64,000 nucleotides of DNA from Kuschelorhynchus macadamiae (taxonomy: Eukaryota > Arthropoda > Insecta > Coleoptera > Curculionidae): assembly GCA_030620095.1 (NCBI GenBank), contig JAUTXW010000059.1:372001-436000 (forward strand), given 5' to 3'. How positions within the stretch are numbered: position 1 is the stretch's first letter; the number at the start of each line of letters is the position of its first letter. The position numbers and the translations under genes are program-made. Shown piece after piece: positions 46,881 to 57,457 of the stretch. Below the pieces are notes generated by a model, which had not been told where the DNA came from, did no database searches, and worked only from the letters and a program-made list of their open reading frames with translations.

Positions 46881-47867
46881 CTAAGAGCTTAAGATAGCCC
46901 GAGCAAAATCAGATTTTTTTGCCAAAGGTCTATGATAAAAATTTGCGAATGTTCTTGATTTGTCGGTCCATCCAGCTGCTAGCCTAATTACGTCCATACT
47001 TACTCCCTTACGAGCTGCGGCAGATGTGGCTGCATGTCGTGTACTATGGGCAGTAAATATGGACGTATCAAGGCCACTATTTCTAAGAACTACTCTTATC
47101 CATCTACTGATTGTGTTAGATTTTGCATTTCTAAATGGCCTTTTAAATGTAATAAATAAGGAATTGTTCTGGGAATCTCGTAATTTGCGAGTTTTGTTTA
47201 AATATTGAATTATGCACTTAGCCACACATAGAGATGGATCTATTGTATAGAAGGGTAAAACTAGGGTTGGTTGTAATCTATTCAAACCACATGTCTTGAT
47301 TCGTTTAGGGATTTTAATCGTGATACCCTCATCAGTTATTACAATATTGGAGATTTCAATATTAACCAAAGTTTGTACCCTTTGTCCTGTACTAAGTGCT
47401 AAAAGTGCTGCTAATTTATAAGTCAATTTTTCTAGAGAAATGTTGTCGTTAGGAAACGTTTTAATGTACCTAAGGACTATAGAAGGGCCCCAAGTTGTGC
47501 TGTATTTGGGCTCGTTGGGTCGCAAATTGAAGACTCCCTTAAAAAACCTTCTTAGCCTGAAATCATTTGCAAAATCTAACCCTGCTATTTGAGCTATTGC
47601 ACATTTATATGAGTTTAAGGTGCCGTAAGAAGCTCCCTTATTAAAATGTAATGTCAGAAATTTTAAAACATTCGGTACTGATACCGAGAATATATTTATA
47701 TTTTCTTGACTGCAAAATTCCGACCAGAGTCTTAAACCCGAATTATACTGTTTAATGGTACCGTTAGTAATGGAAGCCATACAAATGGCCAGTGATGTAT
47801 TTGGTATGCCACCTAATTGCAAAGCTTCCCGGATAAGATTCCTGCCACCAACGTAATTCTTTCCCAT
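46881..47867 (-). CDS. DIRS tyrosine recombinase
   Basis: 328 residues. Integrates the circular cDNA of the element by site-specific recombination in the nucleus. The N-terminal core-binding part has IKQYNSGLRLWSEFCSQ and FLTLHFNKGASYGTLNSYK. The catalytic part keeps the first Arg (LSTGQRVQTL, about residue 165), HxxR (FTAHSTRHAATS), the second His/Trp position (AAGWTDKSR) and the nucleophilic Tyr (FYHRPLAKK, about residue 311). All catalytic residues seem present and the frame is intact, unlike the RT gene. It ends about 150 bp before the internal complementary region. Confidence 0.9.
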   Translation of the reverse strand: MGKNYVGGRNLIREALQLGGIPNTSLAICMASITNGTIKQYNSGLRLWSEFCSQENINIFSVSVPNVLKFLTLHFNKGASYGTLNSYKCAIAQIAGLDFANDFRLRRFFKGVFNLRPNEPKYSTTWGPSIVLRYIKTFPNDNISLEKLTYKLAALLALSTGQRVQTLVNIEISNIVITDEGITIKIPKRIKTCGLNRLQPTLVLPFYTIDPSLCVAKCIIQYLNKTRKLRDSQNNSLFITFKRPFRNAKSNTISRWIRVVLRNSGLDTSIFTAHSTRHAATSAAARKGVSMDVIRLAAGWTDKSRTFANFYHRPLAKKSDFARAILSS

Positions 47868-48241
47868 AATGGATGTGGAGTCCTATTAAAAGAGAGAAGT
47901 AACTTTGGACTTGGTTTAAAATAAATTAATTTACTAATAACTAACGAATTAAAAACTGGAAACCACGGCTGAGAGGTCCAATAGGGAATAATAAAAATAC
48001 CTGTTGCTTTATCCTCAATGATCTTTTGTAAACACTGTAAAATTATCGAAAAAGGCGGAAATGCATAGAAATAAAAAAGTGACCAATTAATTGTAAATGC
48101 ATCTACTGCATAACTTTCTGGGTCTCTCAGCCATGATACAAAACGATTACATTTTTTATTGACTCTTGAGGCAAATAGGTCAACTCGGTCTCAGTCTCTA
48201 GCTGCCTAGACTCCTTGTCTGTCTCTATATTATCTTCCGAT

Positions 48242-49696
48242 TTAATATATGAAGGCATATAGAAAAATTTTTCTTTTCTCGCACCACTGCCATATTTTCC
48301 TTGCTAGTGAGTTAAGCTTAGGATAACGAACAGACCCCATACGGTTAATACAGGCGATTGCTGTAGTGTTATCTATTCGGCATAGAATATTGCCATTTAC
48401 AATATTATTGGCAAAGCATTTTATAGCGAAAAAGGCAGCAAAAAGCTCTATATAGTTTATGTGTTCACGCATTTCATCCCTGTTCCAGAACCCATGAGAC
48501 TTCCTTCCCTCGCAGTAACTGCCCCAACCAGTTCTCGATGCATCGGAGAAAATGGTTAACTTGAAGTTTTTTGGGGGTAAATGATTATAAGATTTTTCGA
48601 TATTATTAATCCACCAAAGAAAGTCATTTGATAACTGAGGTGGGATATCCATAATGTAGTCAAAATCTCCCTGTGATTTTATAAGAGCAACTGCTTTAAC
48701 TCGTTCAAATTTTTTTGTATATAACCATCCATATTTTACTGCGGGGCAGGCAGAGGTTAGAACACCGATGAAATGCGCAAATTCCCTAATTTTGCATTTT
48801 TTACATTTTGAGTATCTAGTAGCAAGTTTAATAATTTTTTGTTTTTTATGTTTGGGTAGGCGAATCGTCATATTTAAGGAATTATAAGTAAACCCCAAAA
48901 AGGTGCATTTTTGTTGGGGGCTAGGGCTACTTTTAGAAAAATTTATAATAAACCCTAAAAATTCTAATAATCTAACGGTTTCCTGTAAGTTATATTTACA
49001 ATCTAAAAATGTATTTCCTAGTAAAAAAAAATCATTCAGGTATAAAACAGAGATTAATCCTTTTTTCCTTAAGAAACTTAAAATGGGTTTCATTAATTTC
49101 GTAAAAATTAGAGGAGCACAATTTAAACCAAATGGCATACAGTTAAACTCATACAATGATTTATTGAACTGAAAACGTAAATATTTTCTATGCCTTTTAT
49201 TAACGGGTACTAAAAAATAAGCATCCTTAAGATCTAATGTTGCCATAAAATAATTTTTCCTTATCAGTTTTATGGCAATTTTATAGTCCTCTATTTTAAA
49301 ATGGCTCACAGTTATATATTTATTTAAACGTTTAAGATTTAATATAAACCTGTGAGAACCATCCGGTTTTGGAGTGAGAAAAATGCTAGATATAAACTGT
49401 TTTTTGCAACGTTTTACTTTACTAATAGCACCTTTTTTTAAAAGATCATCAATTGGATTTTGCAATTGTTTTTGCTCACATGAGGACCACTTAGGCTCAT
49501 GTAATACACTAAACTGTATTGGTGGTTGTGCAAAAGGTATCTTGATACCCTGAATCCAAGATAGAACACATTTGTCTTTAGTTAAAGATAACCAGTTAGA
49601 GTAATAATGTCTCAGTCTACCAGCTATTTCACTAACCTTAGAATTTATTGACGGTATTTGTTCCTCTGTCCCTGCCTCTGCGGCTTCCGAAACCAC
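48242..49696 (-). pseudogene. DIRS reverse transcriptase / RNase H, damaged
   Basis: 484-residue frame with RT motifs FLTPKPDGSHRFILNLKRLN, TLDLKDAYFLVPV and MPFGLNCAPLIFTKLMKP. The catalytic box reads LYLNDFFLLG near residue 218, where DIRS enzymes have YLDD; the first Asp of the pair is Asn. RNase H follows with FSDASRTGWGSYCEG, IELFAAFFAI and RIDNTTAIACINRMGS. The frame ends at 48242, but recognisable sequence continues in other frames to about 47890 (SYIKSEDN, DLFASRVNKKCNRFVSWL, YFYAFPPFSIILQCLQKI, YWTSQPWFPVF), so a frameshift near 48250 and later breaks truncate the enzyme. The ORF start overlaps the gag end by 52 bp. Confidence 0.85.
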
Positions 49697-50802
49697 TTGT
49701 CCTGAGTTTCTCGTGGATAGTGCTTGAGATCTCGCCGAGGCTGCTGATAATAATGTTGGTGTCCGCCGCGTCGCAGCCCCTGTGCTTTTCGAAGCAGACT
49801 TTTGAGGTTTAAAGGACGCTTATAAGAACTGGAGGATGGCAATTTTCCGTCCTTAAGGTCTTTACTGGACTGAGCGAGGTTTTTGTCGCTCCTCACTTGC
49901 TCTTCTAGGTCCTTTCCAAATAACCATTCATCATTTGGTGCATTAAGTAATGTGTCCTTGATGTTTTTGTTCAAATTAAGCGCAGCCAGCTCTCTACGCG
50001 AGAGCGTTTCCTGGTAAAACAAATCCGTTAATAGTCGTCCAGCCTCGCCTAGTTGTTGTATAACTGGTACTTCCTGTCCCCCCCTTCTTCTTTTTAACAT
50101 GGAGGTAACAGCCAAACCAATGGCAGATATAGATGCACTAATTTGCGCCTGAAAGTCACTTAATCTTTTATCCCTTCGAATAATTGAGTCGGAGGAAGCA
50201 CTAATAACTAATGTATTAAGTTTGGGGGGAGCTAAGAAAACACAATTTTCAGGATGAGGAAATTTCTTGATTAATTCTTGTCTTTCCTCGTCGCCTATTC
50301 CTTTCTTTAAAATTCCTGTCCAAATTTCAGACAGCTCTTTTTGAATCGGCGGACTCAAAATTGATGATTGAAGGACATTTTTCCCAAAGAGAGATAAAAC
50401 CTCTTGATCGAGACTGTCGTCATCGGAACTATGATCACCTTGATCTTCATTGATCAATGGTCCTTGGTCATTAATTATATTATTTTGGGCTCCATCTTCG
50501 GAGTTATTGGCGTCATCTTCACGCCTATTCGAGCCACAGGAATCTCGACATTCCTGTCCACGCCGTAAGAGTCGCGCTAGCGACGCTAGAGAGGCCACAT
50601 CCTCGGACCCTTCACTTGATGACTCATACATATTTTGAATTGGAGTTCTGCTCCTAGAACTCGAAGGTTCGCGCGAAACAACATCTTCGTGTTCGCACAA
50701 CCTTGATCCCGGCGTATTACGACGACCTAGACCATCTGACTGAAATCGTTTTCGAGATTTGGCAACATCTTCGTGCCCTTTTTTAGATTCTAAATCTGCC
50801 AA
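49645..50802 (-). CDS. DIRS gag-like protein
   Basis: 385 residues from ATG at 50802, the first ORF after the 5' inverted repeat. The N-terminal third is charged and rich in Ser, Glu, Asp and Arg. A conserved middle (VLSLFGKNVLQSSILSPPIQ, EIWTGILKKGI, PPKLNTLVISASSDSIIRRD) matches the gag/ORF1 of DIRS elements. The tail is basic and Gln/Tyr-rich (GGHQHYYQQPRRDL) and may bind nucleic acid. No zinc knuckle. The frame is intact and overlaps the RT frame in a different phase. Confidence 0.75.
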   Translation of the reverse strand: MADLESKKGHEDVAKSRKRFQSDGLGRRNTPGSRLCEHEDVVSREPSSSRSRTPIQNMYESSSEGSEDVASLASLARLLRRGQECRDSCGSNRREDDANNSEDGAQNNIINDQGPLINEDQGDHSSDDDSLDQEVLSLFGKNVLQSSILSPPIQKELSEIWTGILKKGIGDEERQELIKKFPHPENCVFLAPPKLNTLVISASSDSIIRRDKRLSDFQAQISASISAIGLAVTSMLKRRRGGQEVPVIQQLGEAGRLLTDLFYQETLSRRELAALNLNKNIKDTLLNAPNDEWLFGKDLEEQVRSDKNLAQSSKDLKDGKLPSSSSYKRPLNLKSLLRKAQGLRRGGHQHYYQQPRRDLKHYPRETQDKWFRKPQRQGQRNKYRQ

Positions 50803-50969
50803 TTGTTACTTCTGCACTTCTCTTCCGTTTATTTCCAACTTTCGGCATTTGAACGCTTATACTTAATCACACACACACACCACTAGAATGACAAAAAAAA
50901 AAACCCGCACTACGTCACCGATATGAACCACCCGAACGAGACGCACGTAGTTTGTTCGACACGCCGTGA

Positions 50970-51089
50970 AAGAATGAGGTCAAGCATAGGCAAGGAGGCG
51001 TTGGAGGGTGCAGGGAACCAAAAAATCGATATCTTTAAAATGCGTGTGGTTAGATGCGAAGTGGAAGGTACTACAGTGTTCTTAATTAC
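50970..51089. repeat. DIRS inverted terminal repeat, right copy
   Basis: AAGAATGAGGTCAAGC through CTACAGTGTTCTTAATTA; partner of 46452-46570. Confidence 0.9.
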
Positions 51090-51119
51090 GAGACGAGGCG
51101 TAATATAATACGGAGAATA

Positions 51120-51435
51120 TTCAAAGTTTACTGTTTTTTTTTTAAATAGGAAGCTATTGATTCAGATTTAAACACATGTTTTGATTCTAAAGAACTTTTT
51201 TCTATAACAGTTTGCCATATTTTTAAAATGAAGGGTAGTTTGTTGTTGATAAATGTTTGCCTACCATGTATATCTTTTAACTCTTACTAAAACTAACTAC
51301 TGCTACTATAGTATGGTTTGATACACCAATTTTTATCAAGAATAAAATTTTCTGAGAAATAGAAAATAAAAAAGTTTTCCATATGTTGCACACTTCTTGG
51401 ACCATTCTGATATTGGTACCTGGTATTAAAAAAAA
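51120..51435 (+). repeat. Dispersed repeat, inverse copy of 45757-46040
   Basis: Reads AAATATGG, ATTTTCTGAGAAAT, CATATGTTGCACACTTCTTG. A possible decayed reading frame on the minus strand (GRQTFINNKLPFILKIWQ) suggests the repeat was once coding, but I cannot name it. Confidence 0.7.
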
Positions 51436-51449
51436 ACTTGAATATAATA

Positions 51450-51579
<130 letters not shown>

Positions 51580-51639
51580 GTGTTTTCATTCCGGGTGTAC
51601 ATCCGTTCACTACAGACTGTCGTTCTGAAAAGAACGGTT

Positions 51640-51690
51640 TTGCTGACGTTTCGCCAAAATCACATTTGGCATTTTCGAAGCTTTCTTTCT
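51640..51690 (-). ncRNA. Hammerhead-like motif (core decayed)
   Basis: Minus strand: TTCGAAAAT, GCCAAA-TGTGAT-TTTGGC (perfect 6-bp stem II), GAAACGTC. The GAAA/GTC half is intact, but the CUGANGA half reads TCGAAAA. Probably the end of a Penelope-like element. Confidence 0.45.
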
Positions 51691-51748
51691 CGCGTCCGAA
51701 TAGAGACTGTCTCTATTCTCTAAAATTTAAAATAATAAATTAATTTTT

Positions 51749-52165
51749 GGTACTAAATTAAAAGGTAAATCTCAAGAGGTGACACAATATAAAGAATTTT
51801 TAAATTGGGACGAAATTAGAGATTTTCTTTTAGAACAGTTTACGGATAAAAGACCGCCTTCTCATTTTTTAACTCAAATAATGAATATAAAACAAAACTT
51901 TAGGGAAACCGTTACAGAATATGGAGATAGATTAAGATACCTGCATAATAAATATAAAGAAACTTGTCATTTAAATTATGAACATAATTCTGCTAAGGTA
52001 TTAATAGAAAATTTAGAGTCAATTTTAGTAAACACGTTTAGACAAGGGCTAAATGATGAAAAAATACAAATTCGAGTAATTGCTGAAAACACAACAGATT
52101 TAGACAGGGCATTATCATTAGCAATCGAAATGGAACTCGAAAACAACGTTAGAGCAAAAAATTAA
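51749..52165 (+). pseudogene. Gypsy gag, capsid-region fragment
   Basis: An open frame without its natural start runs from about 51749. It reads EFLNWDEIRDFLLEQFTDKR, IMNIKQNFRETVTEYGDRLR and NTFRQGLNDEKIQIRV, the late capsid domain of Ty3/Gypsy gag (matching the region ending in the FRQGL.. block). A stop at 52163-52165 separates it from the nucleocapsid part, which continues in another frame 20 bp later. N-terminal matrix and early capsid are absent because of the 5' truncation. Confidence 0.75.
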
Positions 52166-52186
52166 AATTTTAAAAATGTAGGTTTT

Positions 52187-52777
52187 GTGGGTCAGGGAAA
52201 TAGAAATTTTAATAACCAAAATCCTAAACTTTTGTGTATGTTCTGTCATAAAAATAATCATATAACTTCTCAATGTAGGCAACTTATACAATATGAACAA
52301 AATATGGGAAGAAATAATTTTAATAATCCTAATTATCAAAGCTTCAGTCCACAACAACATTTTAACGCAAATTCTTCAAATGGGCAAAATTATAACGGGG
52401 AACAACCTATTAATGCTAGAAGTAATTTTTCTTACAGGGCAAACGATAATCATAATTACAATCAAAATACAAATTCACGAAATTTTAACAATAATTATAA
52501 TGATAACAATTATCGTCAAAATTATACCAATCCCCGTAGTTCAAACAGACCTCAAATGCTTTCAGAGATACCTCAACAACAGCGACGATACCGTCCTAAC
52601 TATAATAATGAACCTGTCAATAATTCTCATCAAATACAAACTATAACGTCTCTACCCCCCAGTAGCCTCCAACACAATCTTAGTATTTCTCCTCCACAAC
52701 CAACTACATCTGTCCAAGAATTTTCGGGAAACGACAACGAAGCCTTGGTTGTGAACAGCCCGCCAAGCGCTTCGTAA
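52187..52777 (+). pseudogene. Gypsy gag, nucleocapsid part
   Basis: A CCHC zinc knuckle (CMFCHKNNHITSQC, near the N-terminus) is followed by a long Asn/Gln/Tyr-rich tail and Pro/Ser-rich end. Binds element RNA in the virus-like particle. It is separated from the capsid fragment by a frame change at about 52165 and from protease by another near 52777. Confidence 0.75.
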
Positions 52778-52869
52778 AAAGTTCAATCCGTATAAACAGT
52801 AGCTGTTCAAATAATAAGAATCCACTAGAACATATTAAAATCAAACCAACTCGTAATAATTCAAATAAT

Positions 52870-53133
52870 ATGTCTCCTAAGTCAGTATTATTCTCTAATA
52901 ATTGTAAACAGTTAGATATAATTGAAATAACTTCATTGGGCACTAAAAAGTCAGAATTGCAAATTTTGTTAGATACAGGGGCTGATGTTTGTTTATTAAA
53001 GGAGTCGATTTTACAAGACTATTCAAAGCTAGATCAAAACTGTATTATTGAACTAAAAGGTATAAGTAAAGAACCGGTTTTTACGAAAGGTCTATATAAT
53101 GTAACAATCCAATTAAAAGATAATAAAAATTAA
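52870..53133 (+). pseudogene. Gypsy protease
   Basis: Contains LQILLDTGADVCLLKES, the aspartic protease active site, and a second-half strand ending in QLKDNKN. A stop at 53131-53133 interrupts it; after a frame change the expected end of the fold (HIVPDSIPIKNDGILGRDFL) reads on into the RT frame. Confidence 0.85.
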
Positions 53134-53201
53134 TTCATCCTTTTCATATCGTACCAGATAGCATTCCTATAAAAAATGACGGAATTTTAGGCCGCGATTT
53201 T

Positions 53202-55685
53202 TTGCAAAAATATAAAACTAAAATTAATTATGAAGAAGAAACTGTTTATTTTGAGGACAATTGCTTTAAGATTTTGCCTTCAGAGACTTTAACGACTATA
53301 CCCCCAAGATGTGAAATGATAACTTATGCTTTGGCCAACGTTTCAGGTACTGAAGGTATCGTAAAATCGAAACAACTTGCTGAAAATCTCTATATAGGTT
53401 CTTCTTTGACCAAAGTACATAATCATAAATGTTTAATTAGTATTTTAAATATATCTAATGAACCCTTAACAATTGCGTTGCCCAGAGTTAACGTACAACC
53501 TATCACTAAAGGTGAATTTGACATTATAGAGCTTAGTCATAATAATAATAATATTGAAAATAACACGAATATAAATTACTTTGAACGTTTAGAAAAATTG
53601 AAACATTCTCTCAACTTAGAAGGATTAAATGTCGAGGAAACTAACTCACTTCTAGAAATTTGTGAAAATTTTATCGATATTTTTTATTTAGAAGGTGATA
53701 AACTCTCTTGTACAAACACAATAAAACATAAAATTTCTACAGACCCTACTAAGGGACCTATTAATATTAAACCCTATAGATTACCTTTTCAACATCGGGA
53801 GGTTATAAAAGAACAAACCGATGCAATGTTAAAGGATGGAATAAATTCTCCGTCTTACAGTCCTTGGAATAGTCCCTTATTAGTAGTTCCTAAAAAAACT
53901 GATTCATCAGGTTTACCTAAATTTCGCGTGGTCGTAGATTTTAGAAAAATTAATGAAATAACTGCAGGGGATGCATTTCCATTACCTAATATTACAGATA
54001 TTTTAGACCAATTAGGAAAATCGCATTATTTTACAACTTTAGATTTAGCCAATGGATTTCATCAGGTTCAAATGGACGAAAATGATAAAAATAAGACAGC
54101 TTTTAGTACTTCTACGGGGCATTTTGTTTACAATAGGATGCCTTTTGGCCTAAAAGGAGCTCCGGCAACCTTTCAGAGGTTAATGAATGCGGTCTTAAGC
54201 GGTCTTAGTGGCATAAAATGTTTTATTTATTTAGATGATGTCGTAATTTATGCTAATAATTTAAAAGAACATAATGAAAGGTTAATTGAGGTATTTCAAC
54301 GGTTGCGGGAGCATAATTTAAAGCTTCAACCATTAAAATGTGAATTTTTAAGAAAAGAATGTTTGTATCTAGGTCACATTATAACAGATTATGGCATCAA
54401 ACCTGATCCTTCAAAAGTAGAATGTGTTTTACAGTTTCCTCAACCAGTAAATCAAAAAGAGGTAAAATCATTTTTAGGGCTTGTCGGATATTATCGAAAA
54501 TTTATAAAGGATTTTGCGAAAATTTCAAAACCTCTTACCAAATTGCTCAAGAAAGATACGGAATTTAAATGGGACCATGCTTGTGATATTTCATTTCAAA
54601 CGCTTAAAAATAACATTACTTCTCCTGTACTACAGTACCCAGATTTTTCAAAAGAATTCATTATAACTACCGACGCAAGTAATTATGCGATTGGTGCAAT
54701 TTTATCACAAGGAAAAGTTAATAATGATCGACCTATAGCTTATGCTAGTAGAACTCTTAATAAAGCCGAACAAAACTACTCAACGACAGAGAAAGAATTA
54801 GCGGCAATTGTTTGGGCAGTTAGACATTTTCGACCATATGTTTTTGGAACAAATTTTAAGATAGTTACGGATCATAAACCTTTACTTTATGTATTTAACA
54901 TAAAAGACCCTGGGTCGCGTCTTACAAGATTTAGGTTAAAATTGGAAGAATACAATTTCGAAATTATTTATAAGGCCGGAAAGTTAAATACAAATGCTGA
55001 TGCCTTAAGTAGAATGATTAAAACGGTAAACGCTGACATGATAACAGATTATCAAAAATTTTTAAATTATCTGCAAACACATATTGTTATTAACACAAAA
55101 TTAAAAGAAAACAACGCTAATTTATTTCAGATAAATAATTCAGATCCTATAATATTATTTTTTCCCAAATTTTTTAACAAAGAGCAATTTAATATTTTGG
55201 AACAAAATAATCAGATTAAACAATTTCTTGCATCATACAACGTTCAAAACGATTTAAAAATACCTTCCGTCTCTCAGTACCAAAACAACGACTGTAATAT
55301 ATTTTTACTCAATGATAATGAAAATATGTTAAATGACACAAATTATGAAAATATATGGTCTTGTCTACTAAAGTTAAAAAATCTTGTAAGTAACAAAAAA
55401 CTTAAATTGTCATTTATTAAATATCATTACAACCCGTTAGTAAAATGGGAAATTATTTATCCCATGATAAGATATATTTTTAAAAACTCTAATGTAGATA
55501 TAACAGTTTACAATAATAATTTAATAAAACCCTCTGAATCTGAAAAGGAAACCTTATTAGAAGAATTCCACAACTCTCCTTTAGGCGGTCATCAAGGAAT
55601 TGCCCGTACACATAAAAAATTATCCCAATTTTATACCTGGAGAGGCATGAAAACAAGACGTAAAAAGATTTATAAAAAAATGTGA
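53202..55685 (+). CDS. Gypsy pol: RT, RNase H and integrase zinc finger
   Basis: 827-residue frame. RT has YRLPFQHREVIKEQTDAML, LPKFRVVVDFRKINEIT, FTTLDLANGFHQVQM, MPFGLKGAPATFQRLMN and catalytic YLDDVVIYAN (about residue 343). RNase H has ITTDASNYAIGAIL, TEKELAAIVWAVRHF and TDHKPLLY. The integrase HHCC finger starts with LGGHQGIARTHKKLSQFY. The frame breaks at about 55683, in an A-run just before the finger's CESC, and the rest of integrase continues in another frame. Catalytic residues of RT and RNase H look intact. Confidence 0.9.
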   Translation: MQKYKTKINYEEETVYFEDNCFKILPSETLTTIPPRCEMITYALANVSGTEGIVKSKQLAENLYIGSSLTKVHNHKCLISILNISNEPLTIALPRVNVQPITKGEFDIIELSHNNNNIENNTNINYFERLEKLKHSLNLEGLNVEETNSLLEICENFIDIFYLEGDKLSCTNTIKHKISTDPTKGPINIKPYRLPFQHREVIKEQTDAMLKDGINSPSYSPWNSPLLVVPKKTDSSGLPKFRVVVDFRKINEITAGDAFPLPNITDILDQLGKSHYFTTLDLANGFHQVQMDENDKNKTAFSTSTGHFVYNRMPFGLKGAPATFQRLMNAVLSGLSGIKCFIYLDDVVIYANNLKEHNERLIEVFQRLREHNLKLQPLKCEFLRKECLYLGHIITDYGIKPDPSKVECVLQFPQPVNQKEVKSFLGLVGYYRKFIKDFAKISKPLTKLLKKDTEFKWDHACDISFQTLKNNITSPVLQYPDFSKEFIITTDASNYAIGAILSQGKVNNDRPIAYASRTLNKAEQNYSTTEKELAAIVWAVRHFRPYVFGTNFKIVTDHKPLLYVFNIKDPGSRLTRFRLKLEEYNFEIIYKAGKLNTNADALSRMIKTVNADMITDYQKFLNYLQTHIVINTKLKENNANLFQINNSDPIILFFPKFFNKEQFNILEQNNQIKQFLASYNVQNDLKIPSVSQYQNNDCNIFLLNDNENMLNDTNYENIWSCLLKLKNLVSNKKLKLSFIKYHYNPLVKWEIIYPMIRYIFKNSNVDITVYNNNLIKPSESEKETLLEEFHNSPLGGHQGIARTHKKLSQFYTWRGMKTRRKKIYKKM

Positions 55686-55689
55686 ATCT

Positions 55690-56496
55690 TGTCAAAAAAA
55701 CAAATTATCGCGAAAAACAAAAATGCCAATGGTCATAACTTCAACCGCGACTAAACCTTTTGAAAGATGTTTTCTCGATATTGTTGGTCCCTTACCTGAA
55801 ACGGAAGCAGGTAACAAATATATTCTTACCTTCCAAGATGACCTGACAAAGTATAATATTAATGTCCCTATAAAAAATCAAGAAGCCTCAACAGTAGCTT
55901 ATTACTTCGTAACGAAAATAATTTGTCTATATGGACTACCTGAAACTCTAATTACCGATCAAGGTTCAAATTTTTTAAGTGAAATCTTTAAAAATACTTG
56001 CAAACTTTTAAAAATAAAAAAGGTTCAAACTACTAGTTATCATCCAGAATCCAACGGAGCTTTAGAACGTTCTCATAGAGTCTTAGACGAGTATTTAAGA
56101 CCTTTTATTAAAGATAGTCAGGAAGACTGGGATAGCTGGATTCCATTTGCAACATTTACTTATAATACAACTCCGCATACTGCAACCCACTTTTCACCTT
56201 TTGAACTTTTATTTGGCCCTACCCCTAATTTACCTACTTCAATTATTCAACCTATGAAAACTCAATACACATATGATGATTTTGTTGCCAATCTTAAACA
56301 AAAATTACAATATTCTAGCCAATTGGCTAAAGAAAATCTATTGAAAAGTAAAAGCGTTTCAAAACAAAATTACGATAAAAATTGCAAAATTAGAGATTTT
56401 AAAATAGGTGATAAGGTGCTACTTTATGACGAATCAGTGCGAAGAGGCAGAAGCAAAAAAACTCACATCCTTATGGATTGGAACCTTAGATTTTAA
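55690..56496 (+). pseudogene. Gypsy integrase, catalytic and C-terminal part
   Basis: Follows the frameshift at about 55683. It reads CESCQKNKLSRKT, then the DDE core: RCFLDIVGPLPETEAGNKYI, TLITDQGSNFLSEIF and YHPESNGALERSHRVL, with all three acids present. Next come WIPFATFTYNTTPHTATHFS and FELLFGPTPNLP, then FKIGDKVLLYDESVRRGRSK. Right after this the frame runs into env-like sequence, so the last part of pol is deleted. Confidence 0.88.
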
Positions 56497-57457
56497 TGAA
56501 AACATTTTAAAAAATAATGTTAAAATTCTTTCCTAACAATTAGAAAAAGAACAAAAAGATATTAAATTTTTAGACTTAAAAGGCAATCTAGAAGAACACA
56601 TTACGCTGACAAATATGATGTTACATCAACTACAACTCGAAGTAATGACTTTGATTAATGCAATTCTTATTGCCAAAAAGGGTTTATTACACCCAGCAAT
56701 TTTAACACCAGTTCGCCTAATTTATGAACTAAAACAAGTTACGGATTCTCTTCCCCATGGTTTAGATTTTGCTGTGCCTCTTGATATAATGCATTCTAAT
56801 CTTATATTAAAAACGATTGAACTAAAAGTTTACTTTGAAAATAATCATTTAATTTATATAATTAATATTCCTTTAGTTGAAGCACAATTATTCTACCTAT
56901 ATAAGGTATCGCCTTTTCCTAAGCTATTAGCCACTAATCAATTTGTTTTGATTCAACCATCTTCTAAATACATTGCAATAGACGAAACAAAACAGCAGTT
57001 CATAACTTTCTCTGATCTCGAATATAATAAATTTATAAAAATAACGAATGATAAAATAATTTGTCAGCAACAAAAACCAGTTTCATTGGCTCATTTAGTG
57101 GAAAACTGTGAAATGAAGTTACTTCAAGTAACAAATAAAATTCCAGAAGTATGCGAAAAACATATATTAAATTCTAATAGAGGTACCTTTGTTCAGTTAC
57201 TTACAACTAATACTTGGCTGTTTGCAGTGCCTTGCCCTGAATCATTAACCATTTCATGTATTAATCAAAATAAACCAGTAGATGTTATTTTAAAAAATTG
57301 CGGCAGTGTCACCATAGGAAAACAGTGTAAAGCATATAGTGTTTCAACGATGCTCGTGCCTCACGGTAATGCCTTTCAGTCGAAAATATTTAGTGAGTTT
57401 GTTCCGCCATTAGAAATTAGTGAGGACTGTTGTGAAAAAATAATAACATTAACCTGA
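56475..57457 (+). pseudogene. Env-like ORF, N-terminally deleted part
   Basis: Third ORF of the errantivirus-type element. It has similarity to insect errantivirus envelope proteins: HITLTNMMLHQLQLEVMTLI, LLHPAILTPVRLIYELKQV, then FENNHLIYIINIPLVEAQLF and LYKVSPFPKLLATNQFVLIQ, and cysteines typical of the ectodomain. The N-terminal portion is missing because of a deletion that joins it to the pol tail at about 56470. A stop lies near 56535 and a 1-base frame change near 57445. Not functional. Confidence 0.7.

Larger units (their letters stand above)
46385..51109 (-). mobile_element. DIRS-type tyrosine-recombinase retrotransposon, structurally complete
   Basis: A 4725-bp minus-strand element with gag, reverse transcriptase/RNase H and tyrosine recombinase in DIRS order. 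Inverted terminal repeats of about 119 bp (46452-46570 and 50970-51089) differ at one seen position. An internal complementary region at 46628-46728 carries the reverse complement of the left outer end (46385-46459) and of the right outer end (about 51081-51109), joined through a shared AAT. That arrangement lets DIRS elements form circles. No target duplication is expected. The gag and recombinase frames are open; RT is damaged. Confidence 0.92.
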
